Assembly: GCA_013398955.1 (NCBI GenBank)
Contig: VWPU01000809.1
Location: 1 to 64,000 of the forward strand
Direction of reading: 5' to 3'
DNA: 64,000 nt
From: Callaeas wilsoni
Lineage: Eukaryota; Chordata; Aves; Passeriformes; Callaeidae
Shown here: in pieces, positions 25,957-37,030 of the stretch
Numbering within the stretch: position 1 is the first letter of the stretch
Layout of the letters: every line of letters begins with the position of its first letter
Program-made: the position numbers and the translations under genes
Notes under the pieces: model-generated
What the model was told of the DNA's origin: nothing
What the model saw: only the letters and a program-made list of their open reading frames with translations
Database searches by the model: none

Positions 25957-26050
25957 CTATGGTTACACTGTCTTTGAAAGTATTCAGACTTTTGTCTATT
26001 TGAAGATATATTTGATTTTTCTTGTGGAACTAGCACTTATTTTGAAGAAA
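25957..26050 (+). CDS. Candidate exon, 31 codons, phase 2-0
   Basis: The acceptor is attggattatcacag and the donor is GAAGAAA|GTAAGC. The peptide begins YGYTVFESIQTFVYLK and continues with a very hydrophobic run (IYLIFLVELALIL), either a buried helix or a membrane segment. It is separated from the next exon by only 94 bases. The alternative is a chance open stretch in AT-rich DNA, but the phase fits on both sides. Confidence 0.52.
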
Positions 26051-26144
26051 GTAAGCACTTATCTAGCGAGCTTTTATTGCTAATACATAATCCTAGACAA
26101 TGTCACCTAATAACTCAGATCATTTGTTTATTTTTGACGCTTAG

Positions 26145-26190
26145 GCCCTCCTGCAAAGCTTTGTGCCACACCGAGGTCTCTTGTCACAAC
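26145..26190 (+). CDS. Candidate exon, 15 codons, phase 0-1
   Basis: A strong acceptor (tttatttttgacgcttag) precedes ALLQSFVPHRGLLSQ. The donor C|GTATGC is chosen because its phase fits the next exon. The frame remains open to a second possible donor (CATGGA|GTAAAA, exon end 26220), which would add about 10 residues and end in phase 0. The 3' end is therefore not settled. Confidence 0.5.
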
Positions 26191-26994
26191 GTATGCCCAG
26201 CACATACTTCCATGGAGTAAAAGTCTGTTTGTAGGTCTGGATTTGTCCAGTTACTGTGTAAGGCACTGGGGATATTTCAGTGTATTATTTGTAGCTGCTC
26301 TGTTGCTAAACAGTAGGTTGACAAATTCCGATAAATAATTGTGAGTGTTCAATGATATTGCAGTTCCACCATTAGACTCAAACAGGCATATATATCTGCC
26401 ATGCCTTATAATCAGGTGCTGTTTGAAGTGGTTAATCTGTGATTAGGAAATATTAATAATAAATAGTATCTCCCAATAGGGTACACAGGTCATTAATTAC
26501 ATAAAATGTAGCTGTAGCATATTCTCATAAATCGCTAACTCCTACAGCCTTTCTTTTAAATGTATATGCAGTGTGCTATTCATAAAAGAAACAAGAATAC
26601 TTAAAACATCTGTTAATCATCTAACCACTTATAAAAGAACACTTAATCCAAAAGAAGCCTGATAAATCTTTCTTCAATGTTTTGTTCACTGTACCATTGT
26701 GATTTCTTGTTTTCTGTAACAACTCTTGCTGAATCCTGTAGAGAAGTGTTGCATGATTTGACTTACCCTATTGCAGACCTGGGACTAGAATGACTGAACT
26801 CACTCTTTGGAGAGTGTTTTGCTGCTACTTTTATTTTTTTCTTTTTTGTAACTCATTCTTATTGGCTTTGGAATGTATTTCTAGAATTGAAATGGCTTTA
26901 AGGAGGATGTTTGGGGTTTTTTACTCAAGGAAAATAGATGGAATAAAAACTTTTATTGCTAGTATTCAAAATGGACTGCATGAATATTTTTGCC

Positions 26995-27391
26995 AACCAG
27001 GCCAAGTGCCAGGTCCTGCCCCTGGGTCACACCAACCCCTGCAGCTCCGGGCTGGGGCAGAGGGGCTGGAAAGTGCCTGGTGGGAAAGGCCCTGGGGGTG
27101 CTGGTCAGCAGCAGCTGAACGTGAGCCAGGTGTGCCCAGGGGGGCAAGAAGCCACTGGCACCTGGCCTGTACCAGCCATGGTGTGGCCAGCAGGACCAGG
27201 GCAGGGACTGTCCCCCTGACAGGGCACTGGTGAGGCCACTCCTCAAATCCTGTGTCCAGCTCTGGGCCCCTCACAACAAGACAGACATTGAGGGGCTGGA
27301 GCATGTCCAGGGAAGGGAACGGAGCTGGGAAGGGTCTGGAGCACGAGGCTGATGAGGAGCAGCTGATGTATCTCAGTCTGGAGAAAAGGAG
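26995..27391 (+). mobile_element. CR1 LINE fragment, end of ORF2
   Basis: A GC-rich island carrying a broken end of the CR1 reverse-transcriptase frame (AKCQVLPLGHTNP-like, then PLVRPLL-type sequence with shifts) and the gctgatgaggagcagctgat region. It stops before the 3' UTR. Apparent long reading frames on both strands here are relics of this element. Confidence 0.8.
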
Positions 27392-28120
27392 TTTCTAAAT
27401 TGTTGTTACTAATACCTTAAATGATGTGATATATTAAATCTTAATAATCATAAAACAGAATATGCACAAAAAAATGAAAGAATTTTGTTGTAATTTGTAA
27501 AACTGCCTTATGCCATTCTGGGCCTGATTTTCACACAAATGGTCAAAAAATTCCATCTCTGTCATTGCTGAGTACTGTTGTACATTTAGATCCTAACCCC
27601 AAAATCTGCCAAAACTCATAAATTGATGTGAACCAGAGCGGTGGTTTTGAGAGACTGTACTACAATGTTAGCCATGTTCAGGATGATGCAAAGTTATTCT
27701 GTCTCCAGTGCAGAACAGAGATAATGAAGCAGATTCTGTTTCTGCCCCGGAGTGATTCTCTAGCCTGAGTTCAGAGGTCGTGATGTGGCAGGTTATAGGG
27801 ATGATTCCAAGTTAGCAAGGGCAGTCCCAATTACTTTTAGCACTTGAGATTAAAGCTCTTGTTTCAGTGCTCAGTTATTTCAAGACTGAACTGAGGAAAG
27901 CAGCTTTCTGCCTAAGGACTCTGAGCTCAGATCCTACTCTGTTTGAAGGTACTGCTTATAGGTTACCTTAAGTGCAAAGTATTAAGTCTAAGAGCTCTGT
28001 TCTGAGCATTTATGAAATTCCTCTGCTAGCATATTGCTATCATCTGCATCCCAAAATAATCTCATTAGTACATAATGTACCATGTGCCTGAATGATATTT
28101 CAATATCCTGTCTTTTTTAG

Positions 28121-28225
28121 AGTATAATGTATACACATCGCTGGGTTTGTGCACACTCTACAATGATATACTCATTTCTGAACAGCCTTTTTTGAATGAT
28201 GCTCCCAGCAGACCCTGCATAAGCA
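28121..28225 (+). CDS. Candidate exon, 34 codons, phase 1-1
   Basis: An excellent acceptor (tcctgtcttttttag) and donor (AAGCA|GTGAGC) enclose a frame containing YNVYTSLGLCTLYNDIL and FLNDAPSRPCIS. The other two frames contain stops. The split codons give Gln at the upstream join and Ile at the downstream join. Splice signals here are among the best in the window. Confidence 0.62.
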
Positions 28226-29742
28226 GTGAGCTGAAGAGTGGCCCTAGGGCAAAGTGCTGTGATATAATATCAGTGTGCCTGTGTTCAGACATTTAGCCAG
28301 TGAGTGATGAGACATTTAAAGGCTTTTTGTATTTCCCTGCTGAAAGATTTGAAGGGGAGGGAAGTTTAGGTAATCCAGGTCATGTTACCCTAATCCCTGG
28401 AGAGCAGGGAAACCTGCTAGTAGTGAAGCTCTACTATGAAAGACTCAGATTCCTGTGCCAGACCAATTGTTTTGTCGAGATATTAACAAAAAAGTCACTT
28501 TGCCACTTTGTGCTCATATCCATCTTTGGAAATTAAGGACTCTGAGCCTTTGAAGTCTGCTGAAGGAGTGAGTCACTCCCTAGAACACAGCAAACGGATC
28601 TCATCGTACATTTTGGTGTTGCAAAGACTATCCTCCCAAAGATTCCTCTTCCCAGGGAACACATCAGGGAATGTGTCTCTTTTTTCTGTCTGCCAGTGCT
28701 GAAGTGCCTTTTTTTGCCCAGACTATTTAGCAGACAGACTTATCCTGGGCTGGCTCCCTGCTGTTTATGCAGGCCCCAGGTAGCTGTAGGTGGGAAGAGA
28801 AAGCCGTGTGCTCCTCTGTCAGCCTTTTGCTAACGCTGCTGCAGTAAAATGAATTACTTGTCTCCTCTTTCCAGAAAGGTCATGGAATAGTTTTGCTTTA
28901 TTGAGATGATCTGATCTGCATTGTGTGCACTCTTTTGAGGAAGCTTGGTCAGGCTGAACAGTATGACAGGGTAGCAAGTGCTTTTAGGTTGAAATCACCC
29001 TCTCTCTCTTGTAATAAAAAGAAAAACCAAACAAAAAACATCCCACTTTGTCATGATGACAATGACCAGCAGCTTTGCTGGTTTTCACTGTCATTTCAAG
29101 CCTTTATTCTCTTTGTAACTCCTGACTATAAATCATCTTCAATGCCTGCTGTACACAGCACTTGTCAGGACATATAAACTGCTGATTATTAAACTGTTTT
29201 CCCCAGTCCCATTCCCCATGAAAGGCTGCTGTCTGATGCCTCTGGTTTAGTAAAATATTTTCCTGTCAACAGGAAATTATTCCCCCTTTTGTATAGAGAG
29301 AAGATGAGATTACTTTGTCATATTCATGTAATACCGTATTCTTCTGGGGCATTCTATAGCTCATTGAACTTTGTGCAGCACCATAATATTTGATCCAAAG
29401 AAAATAAATCTGCTTCAAGCTATTAGTCTAAGATAGCGATAAGAGGGGAGAGGGGAATTTCCTGCATCATGCAAAGTATTGCTGTGTGTTTTGTTGCTGT
29501 AATCGGGATTAGAAACACAAAACAAAGAGTTCAGCAGCAGGAGTCCTGGCTTTCCCCCATTGCATTCCATCCAGGAAGAGCTCTTCAAGTACGGGGTGAT
29601 GGAATGCAAATACTGAACAGGAACAGGGTTCTAGACAACAAACTCTGTACTGAACAGGCACTTATTTGTTATTTTCCCCTTTTTTTGCTCCTTTCTACCC
29701 TACTCCTCATCACCAGCTTCTTTTCCTCCTTATTTGCTTCAG

Positions 29743-29859
29743 TCGAGTCTTCACCTACACAGACTCCCTGCCTCATCCATACTGTCCACAGACTCTTGCT
29801 TGTATTTTATGAGAAAAGTGGGAGAATATGGCATGGCTCACCTCTTACAATGAGTGTAG
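29743..29859 (+). CDS. Candidate exon, 38 codons, phase 1-1
   Basis: A very strong acceptor (ttatttgcttcag) starts a frame containing ESSPTQTPCLIHTVHRLLL and FYEKSGRIWHG, with donor TGTAG|GTATTT. All three frames are open for much of the segment. The frame was picked because it continues phase from 28225. Its phase-1 end does not fit the next candidate (29976, phase 0), so the frame, the donor or the following exon is wrong. Confidence 0.45.
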
Positions 29860-29975
29860 GTATTTTTATTTTGCTGCTGGCTCTCTCTGCTTGTATTTTG
29901 GACATTAGATCAGTTATGTTCATTTACTACAGATAAAGCCTCAAAAATTTCAGCAGTGTTTGTTGCTTTCTTCAG

Positions 29976-30044
29976 AGTAGGAGGAGCATCAGGATCAAGA
30001 GGTCCATCTTTGTTCTGTCTGCTCGTGTGCCCCCTGTGATGCCA
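29976..30044 (+). CDS. Candidate exon, 23 codons, phase 0-0
   Basis: A strong acceptor (tgttgctttcttcag) precedes a basic peptide containing IKRSIFVLSARVPPVMP, with donor CCA|GTAAAG. A second donor 18 bases on (AAAGAG|GTTCAC) would end in phase 2. The frame fits the exon at 30175 but not the end of the previous candidate, so this is one of the weaker members. Confidence 0.4.
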
Positions 30045-30174
30045 GTAAAGCCAAAGAGGTTCACTGTATCTAAGCTACCTCTACACTTTGAAATGCTGAA
30101 GTAGGAATTTCTATTATTTAGACTTTTTTCTCAATATTGATGTTGCGAGTGTCTGCGGTGTTCTGCTTTTGCAG

Positions 30175-30234
30175 CAACTGACAAATCCAAGTTCAGTGCA
30201 GAGCTCTGAAGTTGTTAGGGAATTATTCTTGGAG
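30175..30234 (+). CDS. Candidate exon, 20 codons, phase 0-0
   Basis: The acceptor is tgttctgcttttgcag and the donor is TTGGAG|GTATTT. The only open frame reads QLTNPSSVQSSEVVRELFLE. The last helix continues smoothly into the exon at 35008 (HVAVFEQ...), giving a typical amphipathic helix across the join. Confidence 0.6.
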
Positions 30235-33200
30235 GTATTTATATGCCCTGGGCTTGATTTATTTCATTTGGACCATTCTAACTGAGAAAAACACTGACAA
30301 AGTGAGAAAAGAATCAGGCCAAAAGATGCTAATTTACATTTTCAGCTTCAGAGCGAAGCATGGATGTACTCTTCCAGGCAAATGTTAATAAGCTTTTGGT
30401 CTTTAAAAATGTAAATAATTTATTGAACTTCTACTGCATTTGCCATGTTTCAGAAGAGCAAACATTAACAACTCTGCAATACGAAATAATTTCAGAGCAG
30501 TGAAAATGGATGCAACCATGAACAAAATGAGTGTTTTGACCATAAAATGCTATAATTAATAATGATACCGACTGTAGTTATTAAATGCAAATCAAAGCAT
30601 GAAGTATATTTTTCACTTCAAATTTAATTTTAAGAAGGAAGTTTCAGATGATGAACTTTGCTTACCTCTAACTTTCTGCTAAATCATGCCTTCAGTTGCC
30701 AATATATTGAAATATACAGTGACTGGGAGAATTTGGTCTGTTATTATTTCTACTGAAATGTCCTTGAACTAAACAACTCTCCACAGTTGCCATCCGAAGT
30801 CATGAGCCTCTATGGCATTTCAGTGTTTGAGTTGTTATTATAAAACTATTTATTCTCTAGGTGTGATCCTATTTAAAAGGGTGAAAGAAAGTGGAGGAAG
30901 CCAATCTCATTTCACTAATGTAGAAGTAAAATTTGTCTCTTTAGCTCTGTGAAATCTGACTTGTACCTGCTGTTGTGTGCCAAGACGAGTAAGAGTGATG
31001 AGGAGCTCTGAGCTGTCTTTTCCAGCTCTCTCTAAAATGAAATTGAGCGGACCAAATGTTACAACATTAAATCTCCCTCAAGTTTGGCTTTTGGCTTTTG
31101 TTACTATTATATCTAGAACAGTTAGTGCATTATTTATAAGTAACTTCTCATTTCAAATATTCAATACAGAATTGACACTTTACTCATGTGAATTTGTGTG
31201 CTGTTTTATTATGAAAGTTTTCAACACTTCTTTCTGGTATCACATTTATGTAATATAAATTTGATGCTGTAGAGTGCAATTGCTAATTTTTCATCTCTTT
31301 TCAACAGAATTGTTTGGCCTTTCTCCTTCCTCATGCCCATCTTATTGGCTTTCTAGTAGCTATCATCTGTGTGTGATACTCGTTGTGTGGTGTGTGATGC
31401 ATCAGTACAGAAGCATGGGAAGGCAAAGTGCCACATTCCCAAAGGAATCCTGGACTAAAAGTGCAAAAAACCTGACTTTAAGCTCATTTGAAAAAATTGG
31501 CTTACTGTCCAGCTATAGGCTGTGGGTCCTTCATTATTCCTATTTAAATTAAAGCTCTCATGTTTTAGTTCTGTGTAATCGGGCCTGTAGGATTTTATGT
31601 GCTGGAGACTTCTCCCTTTTATCACTCATGTCTGCTTATGGTGACAAAGGAAGAAGAGAGGGGATCGTCAGCATGTAAGAAACACAGGTAGCTTAATTGG
31701 GTGTTGCCAAAAGTCCTGCTGCCTCTTGTTAGAGTTTACTCACAGCTGGGGCATATTACAGTTTAATCATTCTATGCTAGTTATTAAAGCACAGTATAAT
31801 AACAATTTTAGCATATAGAAAATGTTTTAGGTGTAGTTGTGACTTACAGGCTATAAATGTACAAGTTAGGAGAAACTTTCCGTTGTATCAAAAGATTCCA
31901 ATTCTTCAAAATTGTGGGTTTGGTTTAATTTGCTTCCTCTTTGGTGATGTCCCCTGGCAGGCTGCCAAGTCTGGCAAATATCAATCTTATAAATCGTCAT
32001 TTACCTGAGAAAGGTGATCTGACTTTAAATTATACTCCTGGGATTTATAGGATTTAAACTTAATTCTGGTTTTACTTTTGAGATTGCAAGGCTTTTGTTC
32101 CAATTTGGAAGATATTTTTCTCTAGAAATTACTGTTTAATTTAATATGCTTGAAGAAAACTCTTGTTAGCAAATATTGTTTTTAAAACTCTAGATGAAAT
32201 TTAGATTTGGGGTTTTTTTGCCATCAGATATTGTTAAATTATTCTGAGCGATATCTTCAAATAGAAATGAACCTTTTCATTCATGTCTCTTCACTAACAT
32301 GACAGATGTGTGCTACTCAGCCAGGTATTTACTTGTATCTACTCCACTTGATGCAATTGGTTTCATCTAAATGCGATCTAATATTGATTATATCTGTAAA
32401 CAGGTCCAGGAAAGAAAATGGGCATGTTGAGCAAGAGTTGTCTTCCATAAGACTATGCTAAGGAAGTTAATTATATTTCAATTGAGAAGTAATTTTAACT
32501 ATTTTCTAAACCTTTTCCAAAACCACCTTTTTTCTTTCCAAGAATAAGAGTTTGCTTGCACCTTTTTTGGATTTTTGGGAAATATCTGTTTCTAAACATA
32601 CTCAATTTTTTGTGTGTGTGAATAAATATACTTTACAGTATGTTTTCTTGTTTCCAATGCTGATTCCACTGTTAATAACTTACCCTTTGGGAAGAGCTTA
32701 CAAGAGAAATAGTAAAGCATTATTTTACAAATGGAATACCTAGAGATGATATTTCATCTAAAGTCTGACTGCTGTAACTTAGCTTTGAACCTAATATGCT
32801 ACTGTAAGTGTAAATTTATTCCTAAAGAGAACTTACTTTAACTGTAAGTAAAGTTATGAATATACTTTTCTGAAGTATACTGAATATAAGGCAGTATATA
32901 AATCAGTTTAAAAATGACAATTTAATAAGTTTTTTTCCTGGCAGACTGAACATATAGCCCCATGTACTTTGATTTAAAAATTTTATTCTACAATAGAAGA
33001 TTAATATTTATGTATGTATTATTTGAAACTAGGGACCGTATTTAACTGAATTTTTGACTCACAGCATCTCTGTAGGTCTAACACAAGAACTTGCTGTGAT
33101 AGTATTTCTCCTTTTGTGCAAGAAGAGGGTCCAGGTTTGTGTAGGAGTGTGATCACTGCTGGGGGTACCTGGAGGTTTGGGATGCTTCCTGTCCTTCAGC

Positions 33201-35007
33201 AGCTGAATGGAATAGGTGTGTCTGAAGTACCAACCACAGCAGCGGCAGTGACAGGGTAGTAATCCCTTTTAAAGAGGCCTGATTCCTTATTTTAGGGCTT
33301 TTCATATCCGCTTCCTCAATAGTTTGCATAATACCTTGCAAGGGAGGATTTTGTCTCTGCAGTGTGGCGTGAGCAGCCAACATGAATATTTTAAAAATAC
33401 CTCTGCTGATCCAATGCCCTTCTGAAGTAGTTTAGAAAAGGTGGCGACCTTATTGAATTCTTTTTCTGATGCATATCCCAAGTGAGACTCCTAAGTTATT
33501 CCTTTTGTTCTTCTGCTCTAGCAATTTTCCTGTTTCCCCATCTACAAACATTTACTGAAACAGGCATAACTGACCAAAGATATTTAGGATTCGGTTGCTT
33601 CTGAGTATTATCACCTTCCTAACTTCTTCTGGATGCAGACTTAATTGTGTTCACATCTTACAACAACAAGAAAATTGTGTTCCTGATGATGACTAGTTCA
33701 AGGATCTGAAAGAAATGTAATAGACTGTGACAGCTTTTTTGGGAGTGGACGTTATTTGAGTTCATATTAGATAAAACCAGTTTGGGACAAGAAAAATAGA
33801 ATATCCAGGCCTGTTCTATCAGGGCCCCCTCCCATTCTGCTGCCTCCCGAATGGTTGCATTGAGTGCATCAGAAACATGACGAAACAAATGAGTTCTGTG
33901 AGGGTTGGAAGAACCTGAGCTAAGTAAAATCTCCTGTCTTTATTCAGTTCTGGAGCTTGGTTTATTTGTGTCTGTTTATAGCCATGTAACTAAACGGTTA
34001 TCCAGGGACAGACTAGTAGCTGCTTCAGATGTTAAGTTCACATTTAAAAATAATTTTTTGGTTGTTTTTAACTTCACTGCCTACAAGAAGGTTTGAGGGG
34101 TTTCTTACTTCTGACTTTGGTATAGACTGGGATGACACGATAAAGTTTTTTGAATAATGATATCAAGCCAATAGAAACCAATGAAGTTTTCATATGGAGA
34201 GGATAAATGATATGCCTGATTCCTGACATCTCAGAGGAAGATTATGCAAACTTCATCTTGGTGAAATGCAAGACATTAGTTCTGCCTCGGATCTGTTATG
34301 TTTATAAAAGAATGCAGCAAAATTTGGCTTCAAGACTCAATTTCCTTTTATAAAAATAAGTAGTCCTGAGGCTGAAAATAAGCATCTCTTCTGAGAAGGT
34401 GATAGTCATTTTACGTAATTTTTCAAGTATGTCTTCCTCATGCTTTCAAGTAAAGCCACTTGAATTTGTCTTTTGAAATACATATCCAAAGGTGTTGGTT
34501 CTTCATATTTTGGATCATAAAGAAAGAGAATAATTAACAGCACAATATCTCTTAAAACTTCCCGGTATAGGGATGCTTCTTAAATAGTATTCTTGAGTTG
34601 TTGTGAGAGGAGGAGTGATTAGGAATCCATAATAATAATAATAGAGTTTAGACAACAGGGTTGATCTCAGCACCTCTCTGCTTTTCTATATGAAGTATGT
34701 TGGTATTTGACTTGTGGCTCCTTTCTTCCTTAGCAAAATCTCTTTAGAGGCTTTTTGGACCACTGAGTCTTGTGGCTTCACTCCAAATAACAGGTTTAAG
34801 TAGTTGGTGGTTGAGAAAGTGATCTGGTGCATAAGCAGGCATGAAACAACCAACGGAGGCATACTCTTTACCAGGTGTTTAATTCAATTTTAATACTTTC
34901 TCTCAGCATAGGGAATGAGCCAAGAGGTCCATTCTTATTCTGACTTGAAATACTGAGGATGTAGAGGAATCAGGATGCCTGTTTTTCTTCTATTTCTTGT
35001 TACTTAG
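30235..35007. other. Intronic DNA
   Basis: Two exon-like segments (31961-32013 and 33200-33255) have good splice signals, but including either breaks phase with the well-fitting pair 30175/35008. No repeats recognised. Confidence 0.45.
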
Positions 35008-35051
35008 CATGTTGCTGTCTTTGAGCAAAAATTATCATATATCCATCTCTG
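35008..35051 (+). CDS. Candidate exon, 14 codons, phase 0-2
   Basis: A strong acceptor (tatttcttgttacttag) and donor (CTCTG|GTAAGC) enclose HVAVFEQKLSYIHL. The split TG|G gives Trp at the join to 36965. The peptide makes one helix with its neighbours on both sides. The segment is short, so the case rests on splice sites and on phase at both ends. Confidence 0.55.
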
Positions 35052-36964
35052 GTAAGCCAGTCTGGAATAGGTTTTGATCTCTCACCACCTGTCAACTAAT
35101 TTAGAGAACTTGTAAGTTTTTCTATTTTTCTTTGAAAATAAAGGTTCTTTATGAAGAAATATCATATTAGCACTAGAAAATGAAGTAATAAATAAAAAGA
35201 ATATAATATATTTGTACAGCAGTGAAAGAGGGAAAAAAAATTAAAATAGTTTCTGGGGTGGAAGGAATATTACACCTATTAAACCTCACTGCCCCAACAC
35301 TGAAAACAATCTTGTGTAGGAAGAGAGAGACCAATTTCAAGAAGTTTTTCCACATGGCTACCTTTATGTGAGCACTTGTTCTGGATTTATCTTCTGGCAG
35401 ACACTGTGCCCATGAGCTCTACACCCAGTGAACAGGAGAGCCCTGAGTGGGGCACAGCTCTTTGCAGGTGGAAGGCAGCAAAGAAAGATTCTATTTTTTT
35501 CATCCTGCAAATACTGCTTTGAACAAGGTTCTTCACATGACAAACATCAATCTGAGCAAAATCAAATCTGAGTTACTTTTAAATGCTCATAGCTAAATAT
35601 ACATTACCTCTGCCCAAATAAGCTGTAGTCATTCCTATTTATGTAAGCTGCCTTTTGCTGAGGTGCAAGTTGTCATGTGGGTGAGCTCATGCAGAGTTGT
35701 TTTTCAGATGGAACTGACACTATTTTATGAGGAACACGATCTTGCTTTCCAGTGCCTCCTGCCTCTTTGCCGTCTCTTGTCTCTTAAGCCATTTAATGCT
35801 TTTAAAGAGTTCCTCTGTAATGCTGCCAAAGGCAGTGCTTGCATGGATTGTCTGCATTATAATTGCCAGTCACAGAAAGCTAAAGTTGTTTGGGCTACTG
35901 TTCTCTGGCACTTTACGTTTTAATTTCATTTTTTAACTGCTTTGTTGCATTCGTGAATAGTAATGAGACAAATGAATTTCTAAATATTGGAGTGCTTTTG
36001 TGGCCCATCACTTTTGCTGGTAGTGATGGGCTGGGTTCCAGTTAGTGTCTCACTGGAGTGGAACAATGTACGAGTTCTGCGATAACACAAAAAAGACTCA
36101 GGAATTTTATGGCTCAGGGGGCAGAACAAGCAATGAGTCTGCTTAAAAATCTTATGGGTTTTGGTTGCAGTTCTAAAGATCTTCTTTCAGAAGAGTATAA
36201 AATATGTCAGTTAGGTGGAGTCTGATTTTGGCAAATGTCTGAAAATACATTACCTGGCAATCATAAGAATTCTGTTTATTTGTTCCAGCAAATAAATAGG
36301 TTCTCTGGAAGTGGTTTGCTTTGTAACCTTTCTGTAAAGACATCTATTCCCCCATCTCCATGGGCTGTTGCCCTTTTCATTAAAAAGTCTGCCATCTTTG
36401 CATATGTGGTATTTATATAGTGAATACATATTTTAATATCAGAATTGGGAAGAAATTCTTTTAAAACATTTTAGTGACTGCAGAATTTTGTGTTTTGCAC
36501 CATTCAAGATTTCTGCTGAAATTTAAACCTCCTTGTGATTTGAAAGCTTGGTAAATTCAGGCCGGAGAGTATGGGAAAAATACAAGACCTATTCCTTTCT
36601 TGTTCAGGTTTTTGTACAAGCAATAAGAGTTTCTTGGACTTCTGGCAGCTGCAGTGAAGTTATTTCACTTTTATTTGATTCATACCTTCTTTTATTGCAT
36701 TAATGTGTGCAACTGTAAATATAGTTCCAGTTTTGGGTTCATGTGTGGACAGTTAGTGGTACTGTATATGTGGAGCCAGGTGCTAGTTAAATGTGTGGTT
36801 CAGAGAAATAACATTTTTTCCATTAAATGCACTTATTTTAATCTGTAGCTGGCTCTTCTGGGTTGATGTTGCTATTTAGGTGAAAGCACTGGTGCAGCAT
36901 TCACATTCCCTACTGTAAATAAATAATTCCTCTGTGTTTCAAATTCCTCTTTAATTTAGATGAG

Positions 36965-37030
36965 GTTTGACCAGCTGTTGAAAGCAGGAAAAGCAGCCTA
37001 CCCCAACTTGGTGGTTGCCTGCAGGGACAG
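36965..37030 (+). CDS. Candidate exon, 21 codons, phase 2-2
   Basis: The peptide begins FDQLLKAGKAAYPNLVV and ends ACRD, with donor GACAG|GTCAGT. Two acceptors lie five bases apart. The better one (tttaatttag) would start in phase 0 with ATG AGG. The second (atgag) starts in phase 2 and fits the preceding exon. Both keep the same frame. Confidence 0.65.

Noticed and set aside
26959..27304. Overlapping frames of 87-147 codons on both strands
   Set aside because: They fall inside a CR1 fragment and are relics of, or antisense to, its reverse-transcriptase frame.
29469..29936. A 155-codon open frame, the longest in the window, taken as a single gene
   Set aside because: Its first half is low-quality sequence upstream of a very strong acceptor at 29742; only the part after the acceptor behaves like an exon.
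31961..32013. Exon-like segment LPSLANINLINRHLPEK with good splice sites
   Set aside because: Phase 2-1 cannot sit between the phase-0 end at 30234 and the phase-0 start at 35008.
33200..33255. Exon-like segment QLNGIGVSEVPTTAAAVTG
   Set aside because: Donor (GG|GTAGTA) is poor and its phase-2 end conflicts with the exon at 35008.
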